Source of the DNA: an uncultured Thermoanaerobaculum sp. | GTDB lineage: Bacteria; Acidobacteriota; Thermoanaerobaculia; Thermoanaerobaculales; Thermoanaerobaculaceae | Direction: 5' to 3' | DNA: 64,000 bases | Assembly (NCBI GenBank): GCA_937934115.1 | Contig: CALHAH010000028.1 | Span: 27,174-91,173, forward strand | In this document: positions 53,756-63,129 of the stretch, in pieces | Layout: the number at the start of each line of letters is the position of its first letter | Position numbering within the stretch: the stretch's first letter is position 1 | Notes under the pieces: generated by a model | What the model was told of the DNA's origin: nothing | Database searches by the model: none | Seen by the model: the letters and a program-made list of their open reading frames with translations, nothing else | Translations under genes and position numbers: made by a program

Positions 53756-54787
53756 ATGGCTCGTCGTCTCAAACGGTACCAGCCGCCGGGCACATCCCCC
53801 GGTACCCTACCGGAAACCGGGGTTAAGGCCACTCTCGAGCTTTTCACCTACGGCCCGCGAGGGACACGTAAAGCTTCGCCCCCCTCGGTGGCGGCGGCGC
53901 TGGCGTTGCCGCGGGAGCGGGGGTGGCTGCGGGTCATCGGCTTGGATACCCGCGTGGTGGAGGAACTGGGCCGCAGGTTGGCGGTCCACCCCTTGGTGCT
54001 GGAAGACATCCTCAACCCTGGCCAACGCCCAAAGGCGGAAACCCACGCTTCTTACCTCTTTTTCGTGGTGGATGTCCCCGTGCTCTTGCCAGAGGGTCTG
54101 CACGAGGTGCAGGTAAGCCTTTTGGTTTTTTCCGATCTGGTGGTGAGCGTGGAAGAAGAGTCGAACCCCTTTTTTGCTACTGTGGAAAAGCGCCTGGCCC
54201 TTGGCTCCGGCCGGCTCTTTCAGTACGGCCCCGACTACTTAGCCTACGCGCTCATTGACACTGCCGTAGATCACTTTTTCCCGGTTTTGGAAAAGCTCGG
54301 CGAACAACTGGAGTCCCTGGAAGAGACGCTGCTGCAGCAACAGGACCACGTTCTGCCGCAGTTACACCAACTCCGCCGGGATCTTTTGCAGCTGCGTCGG
54401 TCGCTGTGGCCGCTGCGCGACGCGGTGAGCACCGTTTTGCGGGAAGAAAACCCGCTTTTAAGCCCTGAGGTGCGGGTCTTCTTGCGCGACGTGCAGGACC
54501 ACGTTTTGTACCTCTTGGATATCCTGGAAAGCTACCGCGAAACTGCGGCCAGTCTCCTGGAGCTTTACCTTTCCGCCGTCGCTCAACGCACGAACGAAGT
54601 CATGAAGGTCCTCACCGTCATTGGCACGATTTTCCTGCCCCTCACCTTCATCGTGGGGGTCTACGGCATGAACTTCCATCACATGCCGGAGCTGGCTTGG
54701 CCCTGGGCGTACCCCGCCCTTTGGGGCGTGATGGTTATCCTCGCTTTGGGGATGCTGTACGCCTTTCGCCGCCGCGGCTGGCTCTAG
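53756..54787 (+). CDS. corA: CorA-type magnesium/metal-ion transporter
   Basis: 343 residues. The large cytoplasmic domain (about 60-270) ends in a long helix, followed by two membrane helices; the signature YGMNF (GMN filter) lies between them near residue 303, then WPWAYPALWGVMVILALGML and the basic tail FRRRGWL. Pentameric Mg2+ or Co2+ channel of the inner membrane. The start at 53756 follows the TACAAT hexamer. The stop abuts that of the convergent MFS gene with no intergenic base. Confidence 0.93.
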   Translation: MARRLKRYQPPGTSPGTLPETGVKATLELFTYGPRGTRKASPPSVAAALALPRERGWLRVIGLDTRVVEELGRRLAVHPLVLEDILNPGQRPKAETHASYLFFVVDVPVLLPEGLHEVQVSLLVFSDLVVSVEEESNPFFATVEKRLALGSGRLFQYGPDYLAYALIDTAVDHFFPVLEKLGEQLESLEETLLQQQDHVLPQLHQLRRDLLQLRRSLWPLRDAVSTVLREENPLLSPEVRVFLRDVQDHVLYLLDILESYRETAASLLELYLSAVAQRTNEVMKVLTVIGTIFLPLTFIVGVYGMNFHHMPELAWPWAYPALWGVMVILALGMLYAFRRRGWL

Positions 54788-56182
54788 CTACTTCACGTTT
54801 CCCGCCGGCAGCTGCAAGCCGTAACCGCGCCTGCGATCTTCCGCTTTCAAGGCCAAGGCAAAGCCCACCGCCAGCACACCAAAAACCACGAAAAGCACCA
54901 TGGGCAAGGTGTAGTCGTAGTGAACCCTGACGATTTCCTGGATTTTTCCGGCAATTTCCTGGCTTAAGGTTTCCTTCCCGCGCAAGCAAAAGCGATCCAA
55001 AACCCAACCGATGAGGTACGGCACCCCCATGAGCGCTACCAGGTTTTGAATGAAGAAGATCAAGGCGTAGGCGGTTCCCAGCCGTTTTTCCTCCACAATT
55101 TTGGGCACCGACGGCCACATCGCCGAAGGGACCAAGGAAAACCCAACACCTAAAAGCAAAACCGCCACCATGGCCAGCGGCCAAAACGTGAGGAAAGGAA
55201 TTGCCAAAAGCACGTGAGAACCGGTGATAAAGAGGGCACCCAAGAGCATGATGGTGGCACCTTTGCCTTTGCGGTCGTAGACGTTGCCAAAAACGGGGGT
55301 CAAAAGGATGGTGCCAAAGGGCAAGAGGGAAGGAATGATGCCGGAAAGTCGCTCCTCAATGCCAAATTTTTGCACCATGAGATCCGGGGCGTACTTCAAA
55401 AAAGGAAAAACCGCCGAGTAAAAAAGCGCGCAAAGCCCGGTGAGCAGCCAAAAGCCCCGGTCTTTGAGGATCACACCAATGTCCGCCAAGCGGAACTGGT
55501 CTTCGGGAGCTGCGCTTTGGCTTTCGCGCTCGCTGGCATCCAAGCGGCGATCCAGGGAGGCAAAAAACAAAAAGGCCACCAACCCAAAGGCCAAGGCCAA
55601 GGCCCCCACCATGAACGGGCCAGAAACGCTTAAAGCCACGGCAATAGCCGCGCCACTGCCCAAGGCAATGGCCGTGCCTAACCTTCCCACCGCCACCTGC
55701 AACCCCATGGCCAAGGCCATTTCGTGGCCTTTGAACCAGCGAACAATGATCTTCGTGGCGGTAATGCCAAACCACTCAATGCCTACACCAAAAAGCGCGT
55801 ACCCCAAAGCCGCCACCAGCACTTGCCCCTTGACCCCAAGCCATGACGAACCGACCAGCGACGTGGTGGCCAGCGCCCACCATTGGGCAGCCGTGCCCAA
55901 GAACATAAAGGCAATGGCCAAAAGGCCTGTAAGCCGGGCGCCGAGTCGGTCCAGAACAATGCCACCCACCACCAGCATGCCCAAAAACACGTTGAACCAG
56001 CCGTACGCGCCGGTGTACAAGCCGTACTCGGTGCTGGTCCAACCCAGCTGGCCCTCCAACAGCGGTTTCAGCGGCGAAGCCACGTCGGCCACGTAGTAGC
56101 CGCACAGCATGCCCAAGGAAACCAACGCCATAGCGCTCCAGCGCACGGTTTTTTGCTCGCGAAGGCTTGTAGATTGACTCAT
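54788..56182 (-). CDS. Major facilitator superfamily transporter
   Basis: 464 residues with twelve predicted helices. AAGGGGG precedes the ATG at 56182. The motif-A-like loops between helices 2/3 and 8/9 appear as GGIVLDRLGARLTG and GNVYDRKGKGATI. The N-terminal tail is soluble (TSLREQKTVRWSA) and the central loop is acidic (ERESQSAAPEDQ). General features resemble nitrate/oxalate-type or hexuronate MFS carriers, but no substrate signature is recognised. Convergent with corA. Confidence 0.85.
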   Translation of the reverse strand: MSQSTSLREQKTVRWSAMALVSLGMLCGYYVADVASPLKPLLEGQLGWTSTEYGLYTGAYGWFNVFLGMLVVGGIVLDRLGARLTGLLAIAFMFLGTAAQWWALATTSLVGSSWLGVKGQVLVAALGYALFGVGIEWFGITATKIIVRWFKGHEMALAMGLQVAVGRLGTAIALGSGAAIAVALSVSGPFMVGALALAFGLVAFLFFASLDRRLDASERESQSAAPEDQFRLADIGVILKDRGFWLLTGLCALFYSAVFPFLKYAPDLMVQKFGIEERLSGIIPSLLPFGTILLTPVFGNVYDRKGKGATIMLLGALFITGSHVLLAIPFLTFWPLAMVAVLLLGVGFSLVPSAMWPSVPKIVEEKRLGTAYALIFFIQNLVALMGVPYLIGWVLDRFCLRGKETLSQEIAGKIQEIVRVHYDYTLPMVLFVVFGVLAVGFALALKAEDRRRGYGLQLPAGNVK

Positions 56183-56254
56183 GTTGCCCCCTTTGCTGGC
56201 ACGTGCCCACACACGATTGGCGAGTTTAAGCCTTTTTCTTATAACGGCCAAACC

Positions 56255-57409
56255 CTAAGGACGCGGAAGCTTCGCTGCCAGCGCTTGGCCCACGGCTTGG
56301 AGGCCCAAGCGCAAATGCTCGGGCAAGACCAAAAGGCTCACCACCAAAAAACCCTCGTGGGGAAAATCGAAAAAGAAACCGGGGTAAACTGCCACGCCAC
56401 GCTCTTGCAAAAGCTCGCAGACCAAATCCTCTTCGCTTACCACCTGCGGGAAGCGCACCACCGCACTCCAACCCCCTTCCGGTTCCACAAGCTCGAGAAA
56501 CGGGAAATCTTGCAACTCTTCCCGTAAGAGCTCGAGGTTGACCCGCAGCCGCTGGCGAATAGCCTCCCGCACGCCCAGCCCACGCGCCAAGATCTCTGGC
56601 AGCGCCTGCTGGGTGGGCGTGGCCACCGAAAGGTAGGTATCAGCTAAAAACTCCAGGCGAGCAAAGGCCTCTGCTGCCAGGTCCTGAGGTCCCGACACCA
56701 CCATCCAGCCCACTTTCAGCTGCGGCAAACCCAAAAGCTTGGAAAGCCCACCCAAAACGAACGTGAGGCAGTGGGGGTTTCCGGCAAAGCTTTGCCGCGC
56801 TTTGGCCCCCAGGGGGAACTCCCAAAACACCTCATCGGCCACCAACGCCCAGCTTCGGTCCCGGCAAAGCTTCACCAAGGCTTCCCACTCCTCGGAAGGC
56901 ACCACCGTTCCCGTGGGGTTGTTGGGTTGCACGACAACCAGGGCTTTGGCCCCTTCGTGGTACGGTATGCGCGAGGTATCCAAGCGAAACCCCGCCTCCT
57001 CGGGAAGCTGGTACGGGACGGCCCGGCAACCGTCGGCCCGCAACAGGTGCTCAAAAAGCGGGTACGAAGGCTGGGGCACCAAAAAGCCTTCACCTGGTTC
57101 ACAGAGGAGCTTGGCCAACAAGCTGTAGCTCTCCGAAGTGGACGCCGTGAGCAGGACCTGTTCAGGCCGTACCGAAAGCCCTTGGGCCTGGTACAGGGCT
57201 GCCACCGCCTGCCTGGCGGAGGCAAGCCCCGCCGGAGCTGGGTGGTAAACCAAACCCCTGGGGTGCGCCAAGGGCGCCAAAAGATCGGGGGGGTAAGGCA
57301 AGCCCACCAAGGTGGGGTTGGAAACCGTGAGGTCAAAGCGGGGGGGGAAAGCCACCAGCATCTGCGCCCAGCGGTTGGGGACAAGGGAAGGAACCCGCGC
57401 GGTAAACAC
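56255..57409 (-). CDS. PLP-dependent aminotransferase, class I/II
   Basis: 384 residues from a GTG at 57409 (VFTARVPSLVPNRWAQ); the frame stays open far upstream but only over the antisense of the acyl-CoA dehydrogenase gene. Fold-type I blocks are LTVSNPTLVGLPYP, LLTASTSESYSLLAKLLCEP, VVVQPNNPTGTVVP (the Asn that binds PLP), LVADEVFWEFPLG and the Schiff-base Lys in LGGLSKLLGLPQLKVGW. The substrate is unspecified; this subgroup (AspB-like) uses aspartate or aromatic amino acids. CACAAT ends 6 nt before the start. Confidence 0.88.
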   Translation of the reverse strand: MFTARVPSLVPNRWAQMLVAFPPRFDLTVSNPTLVGLPYPPDLLAPLAHPRGLVYHPAPAGLASARQAVAALYQAQGLSVRPEQVLLTASTSESYSLLAKLLCEPGEGFLVPQPSYPLFEHLLRADGCRAVPYQLPEEAGFRLDTSRIPYHEGAKALVVVQPNNPTGTVVPSEEWEALVKLCRDRSWALVADEVFWEFPLGAKARQSFAGNPHCLTFVLGGLSKLLGLPQLKVGWMVVSGPQDLAAEAFARLEFLADTYLSVATPTQQALPEILARGLGVREAIRQRLRVNLELLREELQDFPFLELVEPEGGWSAVVRFPQVVSEEDLVCELLQERGVAVYPGFFFDFPHEGFLVVSLLVLPEHLRLGLQAVGQALAAKLPRP

Positions 57410-57415
57410 CGGGGC

Positions 57416-57421
57416 ATTGTG
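57416..57421 (-). promoter_or_regulatory. -10-like CACAAT, leaderless-type, for the aminotransferase gene
   Basis: On the minus strand CACAAT ends 6 nt before the GTG at 57409. The hexamer has a weak first base. Confidence 0.35.
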
Positions 57422-57447
57422 CCACGTTCCACGTGAAACTCTTTTGT

Positions 57448-57453
57448 TACAAT
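57448..57453 (+). promoter_or_regulatory. Extended -10 (TGTTACAAT) of the acyl-CoA dehydrogenase gene
   Basis: TGT precedes TACAAT. A leader of about 22 nt follows, with AAAGGAGG before the ATG at 57482. Confidence 0.55.
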
Positions 57454-57481
57454 GACAGGCGTTTGCGAAAGGAGGCTTTCC

Positions 57482-58693
57482 ATGACCGAACTTCTCCCCC
57501 CTCGCACCCAGGAGTACAAGGCCCGAGCCCGGGAAGTGGCGGAAAAGTACGCCCGCCCCGTGGCCGCGGAGCTTGACCGCACCGGCGAGTACCCCTGGAG
57601 CGTGATTCAAGCCCTTAAGGACTACGACCTCATGGGCATTTGGATCCCCAAAGAGTACGGGGGCCACGGCGCCGGGGTCTTGGACATGTGCGTGGTGGTG
57701 GAGGAGCTGTCCCGAGCCTGCGGGGGCATCGGGGTGGCCTATGCAGTAAACGCCTTGGGGAGCTTCCCCATCGTCTTGGGCGGCACCGAGGAGCAAAAGC
57801 AAACGTACCTCCCCGCCGTAGCCAAGGGGGAAAAGCTCATTGCCTTTGGGCTCTCCGAAAAGTGGTCGGGTTCCGATGCCGGCTCGCTCATTGCCACCGC
57901 CGAAAAGGATGGCGATAGCTACGTGATTAACGGTCAAAAGAAGTGGAACACCAACGGTGGTGTGGCCTCCCTTTACACCGTGTACGCCGCCACCGACCGC
58001 ACCCGCGGCACGCGGGGCATTTCTGCCCTCATCGTGGAAAAAGGAACGCCTGGTTTTGAAATTGGCAAGCGGGAAGACACCATGGGCATTCGCTGCGTGC
58101 CGGTGCACGAGTTGCACTTTAAGGACTGCCGGGTTCCCGCAGCCAACTTGCTGGGTGGCAAGGAAGGCACCGGCTTCGCCAACGCCATGATGACCCTGGA
58201 TCGGGCCCGGCCGGGAGTGGCGGCGCAAGCGGTAGGGCTGGCGCAAGGCGCGTTGGAGTGGGCCATTCGCTACACTTCCGAGCGTCAGCAGTTTGGCCAA
58301 TCGGTCATGTCTTTCCAGGCCATTCAGTTCATGCTGGCGGATATGGCTATTCAAATCGAGGCGGCGCGGCAACTGGTCTACACCGCCGCCCGCGCCATTG
58401 ACGCTGGCTTGCCCAACGTTTCCAAGCTGGCAGCCATGGCCAAGGTCATGGCCACCGATACCGCCATGCGCGTTACCACCGACGCCGTGCAACTCTTCGG
58501 TGGTTACGGCTACTGCCGCGACTACCCCATTGAGAAGTACATGCGGGACGCCAAGATCACGCAAATTTACGAGGGCACCAACCAAATCCAAAGGGTGGTC
58601 ATTGCCCGCGCCCTCACCCGCGAGGCGGATCAGCTGGCGGGCCATCTCCACGTTAAAGTGGAGCACTTCCCCAAGGAGGGCCCGGGGGCTTGA
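57482..58693 (+). CDS. Acyl-CoA dehydrogenase
   Basis: 403 residues. FAD enzyme that forms the 2,3-double bond of acyl-CoA and passes electrons to ETF. Blocks are GIWIPKEYGGHGAGVLD, FGLSEKWSGSDAGS (usually LTEPxAGSDA), GQKKWNTNGGVASLYTVYA, RPGVAAQAVGLAQGALE, QLFGGYGYCRDYPIEKYMRD and the catalytic Glu in QIYEGTNQIQ. A strong AAAGGAGG precedes the ATG. No ETF or thiolase genes are adjacent; chain-length specificity is unknown. Confidence 0.93.
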   Translation: MTELLPPRTQEYKARAREVAEKYARPVAAELDRTGEYPWSVIQALKDYDLMGIWIPKEYGGHGAGVLDMCVVVEELSRACGGIGVAYAVNALGSFPIVLGGTEEQKQTYLPAVAKGEKLIAFGLSEKWSGSDAGSLIATAEKDGDSYVINGQKKWNTNGGVASLYTVYAATDRTRGTRGISALIVEKGTPGFEIGKREDTMGIRCVPVHELHFKDCRVPAANLLGGKEGTGFANAMMTLDRARPGVAAQAVGLAQGALEWAIRYTSERQQFGQSVMSFQAIQFMLADMAIQIEAARQLVYTAARAIDAGLPNVSKLAAMAKVMATDTAMRVTTDAVQLFGGYGYCRDYPIEKYMRDAKITQIYEGTNQIQRVVIARALTREADQLAGHLHVKVEHFPKEGPGA

Positions 58694-59308
58694 CCTTCCG
58701 CCCCTGATCCGGGCAGTGGCCAGCCGGCAACGGGGTCGCGCGCTGGTAAGCAACGTTGCACGACGAAGAGCAGCGGGGTACGTTACATCAAGTGAGCGAG
58801 GGTGGAAATTTGTGCGGCCGAAGGCGCAGGAGGTGCCGCCACCTTCCCCTTTGGCCCTCACGTGCTTTCCAAAGCTCAGGCGGAAAAAGGCGCGCCTAGG
58901 CCGCAACCGCCACGCCCAGCGGTGGTTTTTTTGCTTCGGTCCTTTCCTCACCGCGCACCCCCCAACCCAGGCAAAGCTCCAGAAGTGGCGCAAGCCGTGC
59001 CCTCGTTCTTGCAGGGGGCGCAAGCTCTCGTACGCGAGCTTCCGGCCTGCCACCGTGCGTGCCGTAAGCCCCGCCCCTCACCCTCGCGCTTGTGGCTGAG
59101 CTGCCAACAAACTACCAGGCATGGGCCTTTGCCTCGCGGTTTATGGGAACAGCCCGCCCCTTTTTTGCCAGCGGATTTGCTGCTCCAAGCTTCAAAAGCC
59201 GTACCTCTTTCGCTTCTTGCCGGGCTTTGGCCGGCTTTTTCACAATCAACCCTCTTTTGTGCGTGGTTTTGTGGCCTCGGCAAAGCCTTGCAGAAAGCTT
59301 GAGAACGG
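58694..59308. other. Gene-free stretch between convergent genes
   Basis: About 615 bp between the ends of two convergent genes. Open frames on either strand lack ribosome sites and recognisable products. It includes a weak terminator-like hairpin (58906-58932) and nothing else I can identify. Confidence 0.5.
58906..58932 (+). terminator. Weak terminator candidate after the acyl-CoA dehydrogenase gene
   Basis: ACCGC (58906-58910) pairs with GCGGT (58919-58923) across an 8-nt loop, followed after GG by seven T. The stem is only 5 bp and it lies over 200 bp from the stop codon. Confidence 0.3.
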
Positions 59309-60499
59309 TTACTCGGGCGACCGTTGTGAAGGTTTTTCCGGCTCCACCGGCAGCCCAACCGTAAACGGCGGCGGCGGCGTGGGTAAATGGAGGGCACGCC
59401 AAAGGGCTTCCCCATCGGGCACAGCCAAAGTGCCGGTGGCGGCATCGTAGCTGAGGGGTTGGCCGGTAAAGGGGTTGCCCCTCGTGGCCTCCGGGAAAAA
59501 CCCTAAAGACGCCGGGAGGCTCCCGTGTTCGGCGTGGTGGCGAAGGCGAAGCACGGCAGCCTGCAGCAGCAAACGCGAGGCCTGCACCCCTTGCGCGTGC
59601 GCCAAAGCCAACAAAAGCCGCGATTCGTGGTTGGACAACCCCTCCCAAGCGGTGCTGCGGGCCCACTGGGCGCAGGGAAGGGACGCCATGGCCGCCAGCT
59701 TCAGCGCCTTTTGCGCGCCACGCAAGCGCAAGAAGTCGGCTGCCAAAAAGCTCGTAAACCCGGTTTTTTGGGGAAGCTCGCGGCGCAGGGACGCTTCTTC
59801 CAAGGCCACCACCTTGGGAAACACGGCTTGCGGAGAAACTGGGGAGACAAGCCCCGAGGAGCTGGTGAGTCGGCAACGGAGCCGCGGCGCCTCCGCCACC
59901 CACCGGGCAAGCTCCCCAAGCTGCAAGCGCTCCAAACTCAAGCCGGCGTAAAAAAACGCCACCCCCGGTTCCCATTCCAGGCTGGCGGCGAGGCTCGCCA
60001 GCGCCGCAAGGGAAGAAAGGGAGCGGCTGCACTCCCCTCGTTCCCTCGCCAGCCGTGCGTGCAAGCTCAGGAGTCGTCCCAGGGTCATGAGGTGAGGGAG
60101 ATCGGGCAGGGCCGTGTGAAAGCCCGCGCTGTAGTCAATCCCGTAAAAGCTTTCAAAAAGCCCGGCCCCTCGCCGTGCCAGTTGCAAAGCTGGCTCGTTG
60201 TTGCTGGCGAGCAAAAGCAAACGATCCGGCACGGGGTTGTGGGGATCGGAAGCCCACGACGCTAAAAGCGTGGCTTGTTCGGGTTCCACCCGCAGCTTGC
60301 CCACAGCCGCCAGGAAGTAGCGGGCTCCGTTGTTGTCGGCTTTAACCGCCGGACGGGTGTACGCCGAGGGGTCCAAGCTCCCCAGCTCGCGGACAAACTG
60401 CCGCTCAGCCCACACCCGTGCCATCCGCAGGCCACCGAGAACCACCAGCGTGGCCGCGAGAAGGCCGAGGGCGAGGCGAACCCACGGCGAGCGCATCAT
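59309..60499 (-). CDS. Membrane-anchored protein of unknown function
   Basis: 396 residues. An N-terminal helix (VRLALGLLAATLVVLGGLRM) anchors an otherwise soluble, Leu/Ala-rich helical protein. The C-terminal stretch LRHHAEHGSLPASLGFFPEA, GNPFTGQPLSYD resembles the ends of type II secretion or planctomycete-type proteins with DPFTGQPLxY, where it precedes a beta hairpin, but no family is confidently recognised. The ATG at 60499 overlaps the stop of the lysine-dehydrogenase-like gene (ATGA), so the two are co-translated. Confidence 0.6.
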   Translation of the reverse strand: MMRSPWVRLALGLLAATLVVLGGLRMARVWAERQFVRELGSLDPSAYTRPAVKADNNGARYFLAAVGKLRVEPEQATLLASWASDPHNPVPDRLLLLASNNEPALQLARRGAGLFESFYGIDYSAGFHTALPDLPHLMTLGRLLSLHARLARERGECSRSLSSLAALASLAASLEWEPGVAFFYAGLSLERLQLGELARWVAEAPRLRCRLTSSSGLVSPVSPQAVFPKVVALEEASLRRELPQKTGFTSFLAADFLRLRGAQKALKLAAMASLPCAQWARSTAWEGLSNHESRLLLALAHAQGVQASRLLLQAAVLRLRHHAEHGSLPASLGFFPEATRGNPFTGQPLSYDAATGTLAVPDGEALWRALHLPTPPPPFTVGLPVEPEKPSQRSPE

Positions 60500-61620
60500 A
60501 CGTCCTCCCAGGTAATGGAAATGCCTCGCTCGCGCAAAGCCGCAATCACGCGGCGCGTGAGGCGCAGGTTTTGCCCCAAAAGCTCGGGCGCCAGCACCCC
60601 GGGCTGGCGGTGATACCCCTCCACCAGCGTCCGCAGAACAGCCGTGGCCGTAAACCCCGTGGTGCGGGCCATGGAAGAAAGACCGGTGGCAGGATCCAGC
60701 GTGTCGTAAAGGAAAAGCGACTGCTCCCGTTTATCTCCGCCAAAGATGCCTCGTGCCTTGAGCACCATCACCGTGAGGTCGGGTTCGCTTTCCCCAAACT
60801 GCCACGCCTGGGTCAAAGCCTTAGCCGTCACCGCCAACGGCGGCACCCGCACCCCCGAAACCTCCACCGGCTCTGCAGCTAAAAGCCCTGATTCTTTAAG
60901 CAGCAGGATCTTCTCCCGGTACCCCGGGTAGCGCAGGGTCTTTTCCTCCATGGTAGGAATAGGGATCGTCTCCAAGGCCGTGCGCATGCCATCGGTGAGA
61001 AAGGCCTCCAGCGTACCCACCTTCGGGATGTACACCAGCTCCGGCTCGGCCATGGCCGGCAACGTCACCACCGTGCCGTCCCGCCGCAGCCGCGCCGGCC
61101 GCGTGTACTCCTCCAGCACATCCACCGGCGAAAAGGGCGCCTTGTACTCCCAGGGGAGGACCCGCTCCTTTGGTAATCCCCCCACGTAGCAGGTAAAGCT
61201 CTCCAGCTTTGAAGCTTGAGCGTACCAGTACCCCAAAACCAAATGGGAAAGCCCTGGTGCCACCCCGCAGTCCACGGCCACCAAAAGCCCCTGGGCTTTG
61301 GCTTCCGCATCCAAGGCCCGAGGATCCTCGGGCATGAAAGAAATATCCACGACGTTTTTGCCCAAAAAAACGAGGTCAGAAAGCACCTGATACCCCAAAA
61401 ACCCGGGAACCGCGTTGATAACCCAGCGGGTGGCAGCCACCACCCGAGCAAGCGCATCACGGTGGGTCACATCCGCTTGCACGGTGCGTACGTTATGCCG
61501 GGCCAGCCACTGCAGGTTGGCTTGCGAAACATCCACGGCGGTCACCGCAAAATCCCGGGCCAAATCCCAGACCACGGCCCGCCCCACCCTTCCTGCTCCC
61601 AGCACCACCACGTTTTCCAT
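60496..61620 (-). CDS. Saccharopine dehydrogenase-like / lysine 6-dehydrogenase-like oxidoreductase
   Basis: 374 residues. The Rossmann motif VVVLGAGRVGRAVVWDLA opens the protein after an ATG with GGGGAGGGGAG upstream. WVINAVPGFLGYQVLSDLV, VVDISFMPEDPRALD and VAVDCGVAPGLSHLVLGYW follow the saccharopine dehydrogenase/LysDH layout, in which L-lysine 6-dehydrogenase oxidises the epsilon-amino group with NAD+. The exact substrate among lysine, saccharopine or a polyamine precursor is unproven. It is coupled to the downstream anchored protein. Confidence 0.8.
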   Translation of the reverse strand: MENVVVLGAGRVGRAVVWDLARDFAVTAVDVSQANLQWLARHNVRTVQADVTHRDALARVVAATRWVINAVPGFLGYQVLSDLVFLGKNVVDISFMPEDPRALDAEAKAQGLLVAVDCGVAPGLSHLVLGYWYAQASKLESFTCYVGGLPKERVLPWEYKAPFSPVDVLEEYTRPARLRRDGTVVTLPAMAEPELVYIPKVGTLEAFLTDGMRTALETIPIPTMEEKTLRYPGYREKILLLKESGLLAAEPVEVSGVRVPPLAVTAKALTQAWQFGESEPDLTVMVLKARGIFGGDKREQSLFLYDTLDPATGLSSMARTTGFTATAVLRTLVEGYHRQPGVLAPELLGQNLRLTRRVIAALRERGISITWEDV

Positions 61621-61763
61621 CTCCCCTCCCCAGGCAAGGTTAGCAACAGCCCGCCAAAAGCCAAAGGTGGTCATGGCGGACCGTCCTTTTCAACCTGCTG
61701 GGTAAACACGCCCAGGGCGCTGGTACTAGGTTGAGGCAAGAATTAAGACGAGCAGATCTTGGC

Positions 61764-63106
61764 TCATGCCGCACGGGCGGCCCACTCTGCCAACAAAACC
61801 TCCGCCCGCTCCAACACCGTCTGGGTGGCCCTTTCCTGCTTGTGGGGAAGGTAGCCGTACTTGCCTAGGATGCCCTTGACCAGCCGGCGCAAATTGGCGC
61901 GCACCTTTTCCCGCAAGCACCATTCAATCTAATGGTGTTACGTACAGTGGCCACCAGCTCGCGGGCGATGGTTCGCAGCGTCTCGTCCCCCAGCACCTTC
62001 ACCGCACTGTGGTTGGTCTCCAGCGCGTCGTAAAACGCCATTTCCTCCTCGGAACGGCCCAGTGCCGCGCCCCGAGGAGACGCCTCCCGCATTTCCCTTG
62101 CCCGAGCCATGAGCTCCTCAATAATTGGGCCGCCTCGACGGCACGGCTCTGGTAGCGGCGAATGGCTTGCTGCAAAAGATCGGCAAAGGAGCGCGCCTGG
62201 ACCACGTTTTTCCGGCGTGTCTGCATTTCGCTTTGGAGTAGCTTCCTCAGGAGCTCCACGGCAAGGTTTTTCTGGGGTATGCCCCGGACCTCCGCCAGGA
62301 ACTCATCCGAAAAGATCGATATGTCCGGCTTTTGCAAACCCGCCGCCGCGAAAATGTGCACGACCCCTTGGGGGGCAACCGCACGAGAGACGATCTGGCG
62401 GATAGCATCGTCTAGCTCTTCATCCGTTTTTGCTTCGCCTGGCGCCCGCTGGGCGAGGCTCGCCCGCACCGCCTGGAAGAAGGCGACGTCGTCCCGGCTA
62501 CGCCGCGCTTCCTCTCACCCTCACCCTCTGCGTGACTCCTCGCTCTCCCCCTGGGAGAGGATTGGGTTGAGGGTGTGGTAAAGACCACGCCTTGCGGCGG
62601 TACGGAGAGCAGCTCCAGACAAATGCGCCGGCTCATGCACACGATCATCGCTTTGCCATCCATCGCTTTAAGGCGCGTCTCGAGTGCTCGACAATGTCCT
62701 GGGCGACCAACCTGAGGCGCCTCTCCGCTCCGAAGATAGACTTAAGTTGCGCCCACTTCGTCTTGAGCCGCTCTTTGCGCTCGCTCTCCTCGCCCTCGGT
62801 GACTCCCTCGAACTCCTCTTCAATCTTCGACTTTAACTCTTCGGGCAGGTCGAGCTTAGCAAGCCGGCTCTCGTAGTACATTGGACCGGTAGCCCCGTTT
62901 TCCACCGCCCGTTGGAGGTCGTACATGCTGATGCAGTCGTCAAAGACCGCGCGGGTGTTGCCATCGGCGAGCGCGATGGGCGTTCCAGTGAAGGCGATGA
63001 ACGAGGCATTGGGCAACGCGTCGCGCATGTGTCGGGCGAAACCGTCAATGAAGTCATACTGGCTGCGGTGCGCCTCGTCAGCGATCACCATAAGACTGCT
63101 CGTTTA
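61764..63106 (-). pseudogene. hsdR: Remnant of a type I restriction enzyme R subunit (HsdR)
   Basis: Pieces of one HsdR protein in several minus-strand frames. The 5'-most piece (63091 to about 62668) starts at the helicase motif [15 protein letters not shown] and includes [21 protein letters not shown] frameshift then leads to [18 protein letters not shown] (to about 62605). The middle of the helicase is missing and a palindromic element sits there (62511-62577). The reading resumes at [19 protein letters not shown] with [16 protein letters not shown], shifts at about 62115 to [20 protein letters not shown], and shifts again to the normal C-terminus [20 protein letters not shown], ending at 61764. 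The N-terminal nuclease domain is absent. Clearly inactive; no hsdM or hsdS is in the window. Confidence 0.85.
62511..62577. repeat. Palindromic repeat element inside the hsdR remnant
   Basis: Outer arms CACCCTCACCC (62516-62526) and GGGTTGAGGGTG (62564-62575) pair almost fully; inside is a perfect hairpin CTCTCCC-CCT-GGGAGAG (62543-62559). The double-stem layout resembles REP-like intergenic elements. It sits exactly where hsdR has lost its central part. Confidence 0.7.
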
Positions 63107-63129
63107 CTGGAGCGGTTCTCCCATCAGGA

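Noticed and set aside
56255..59053. A very long minus-strand open frame (over 900 codons) ending in the aminotransferase
   Set aside because: The part beyond 57409 is only the antisense of the acyl-CoA dehydrogenase gene, kept open by GC-rich codon usage.
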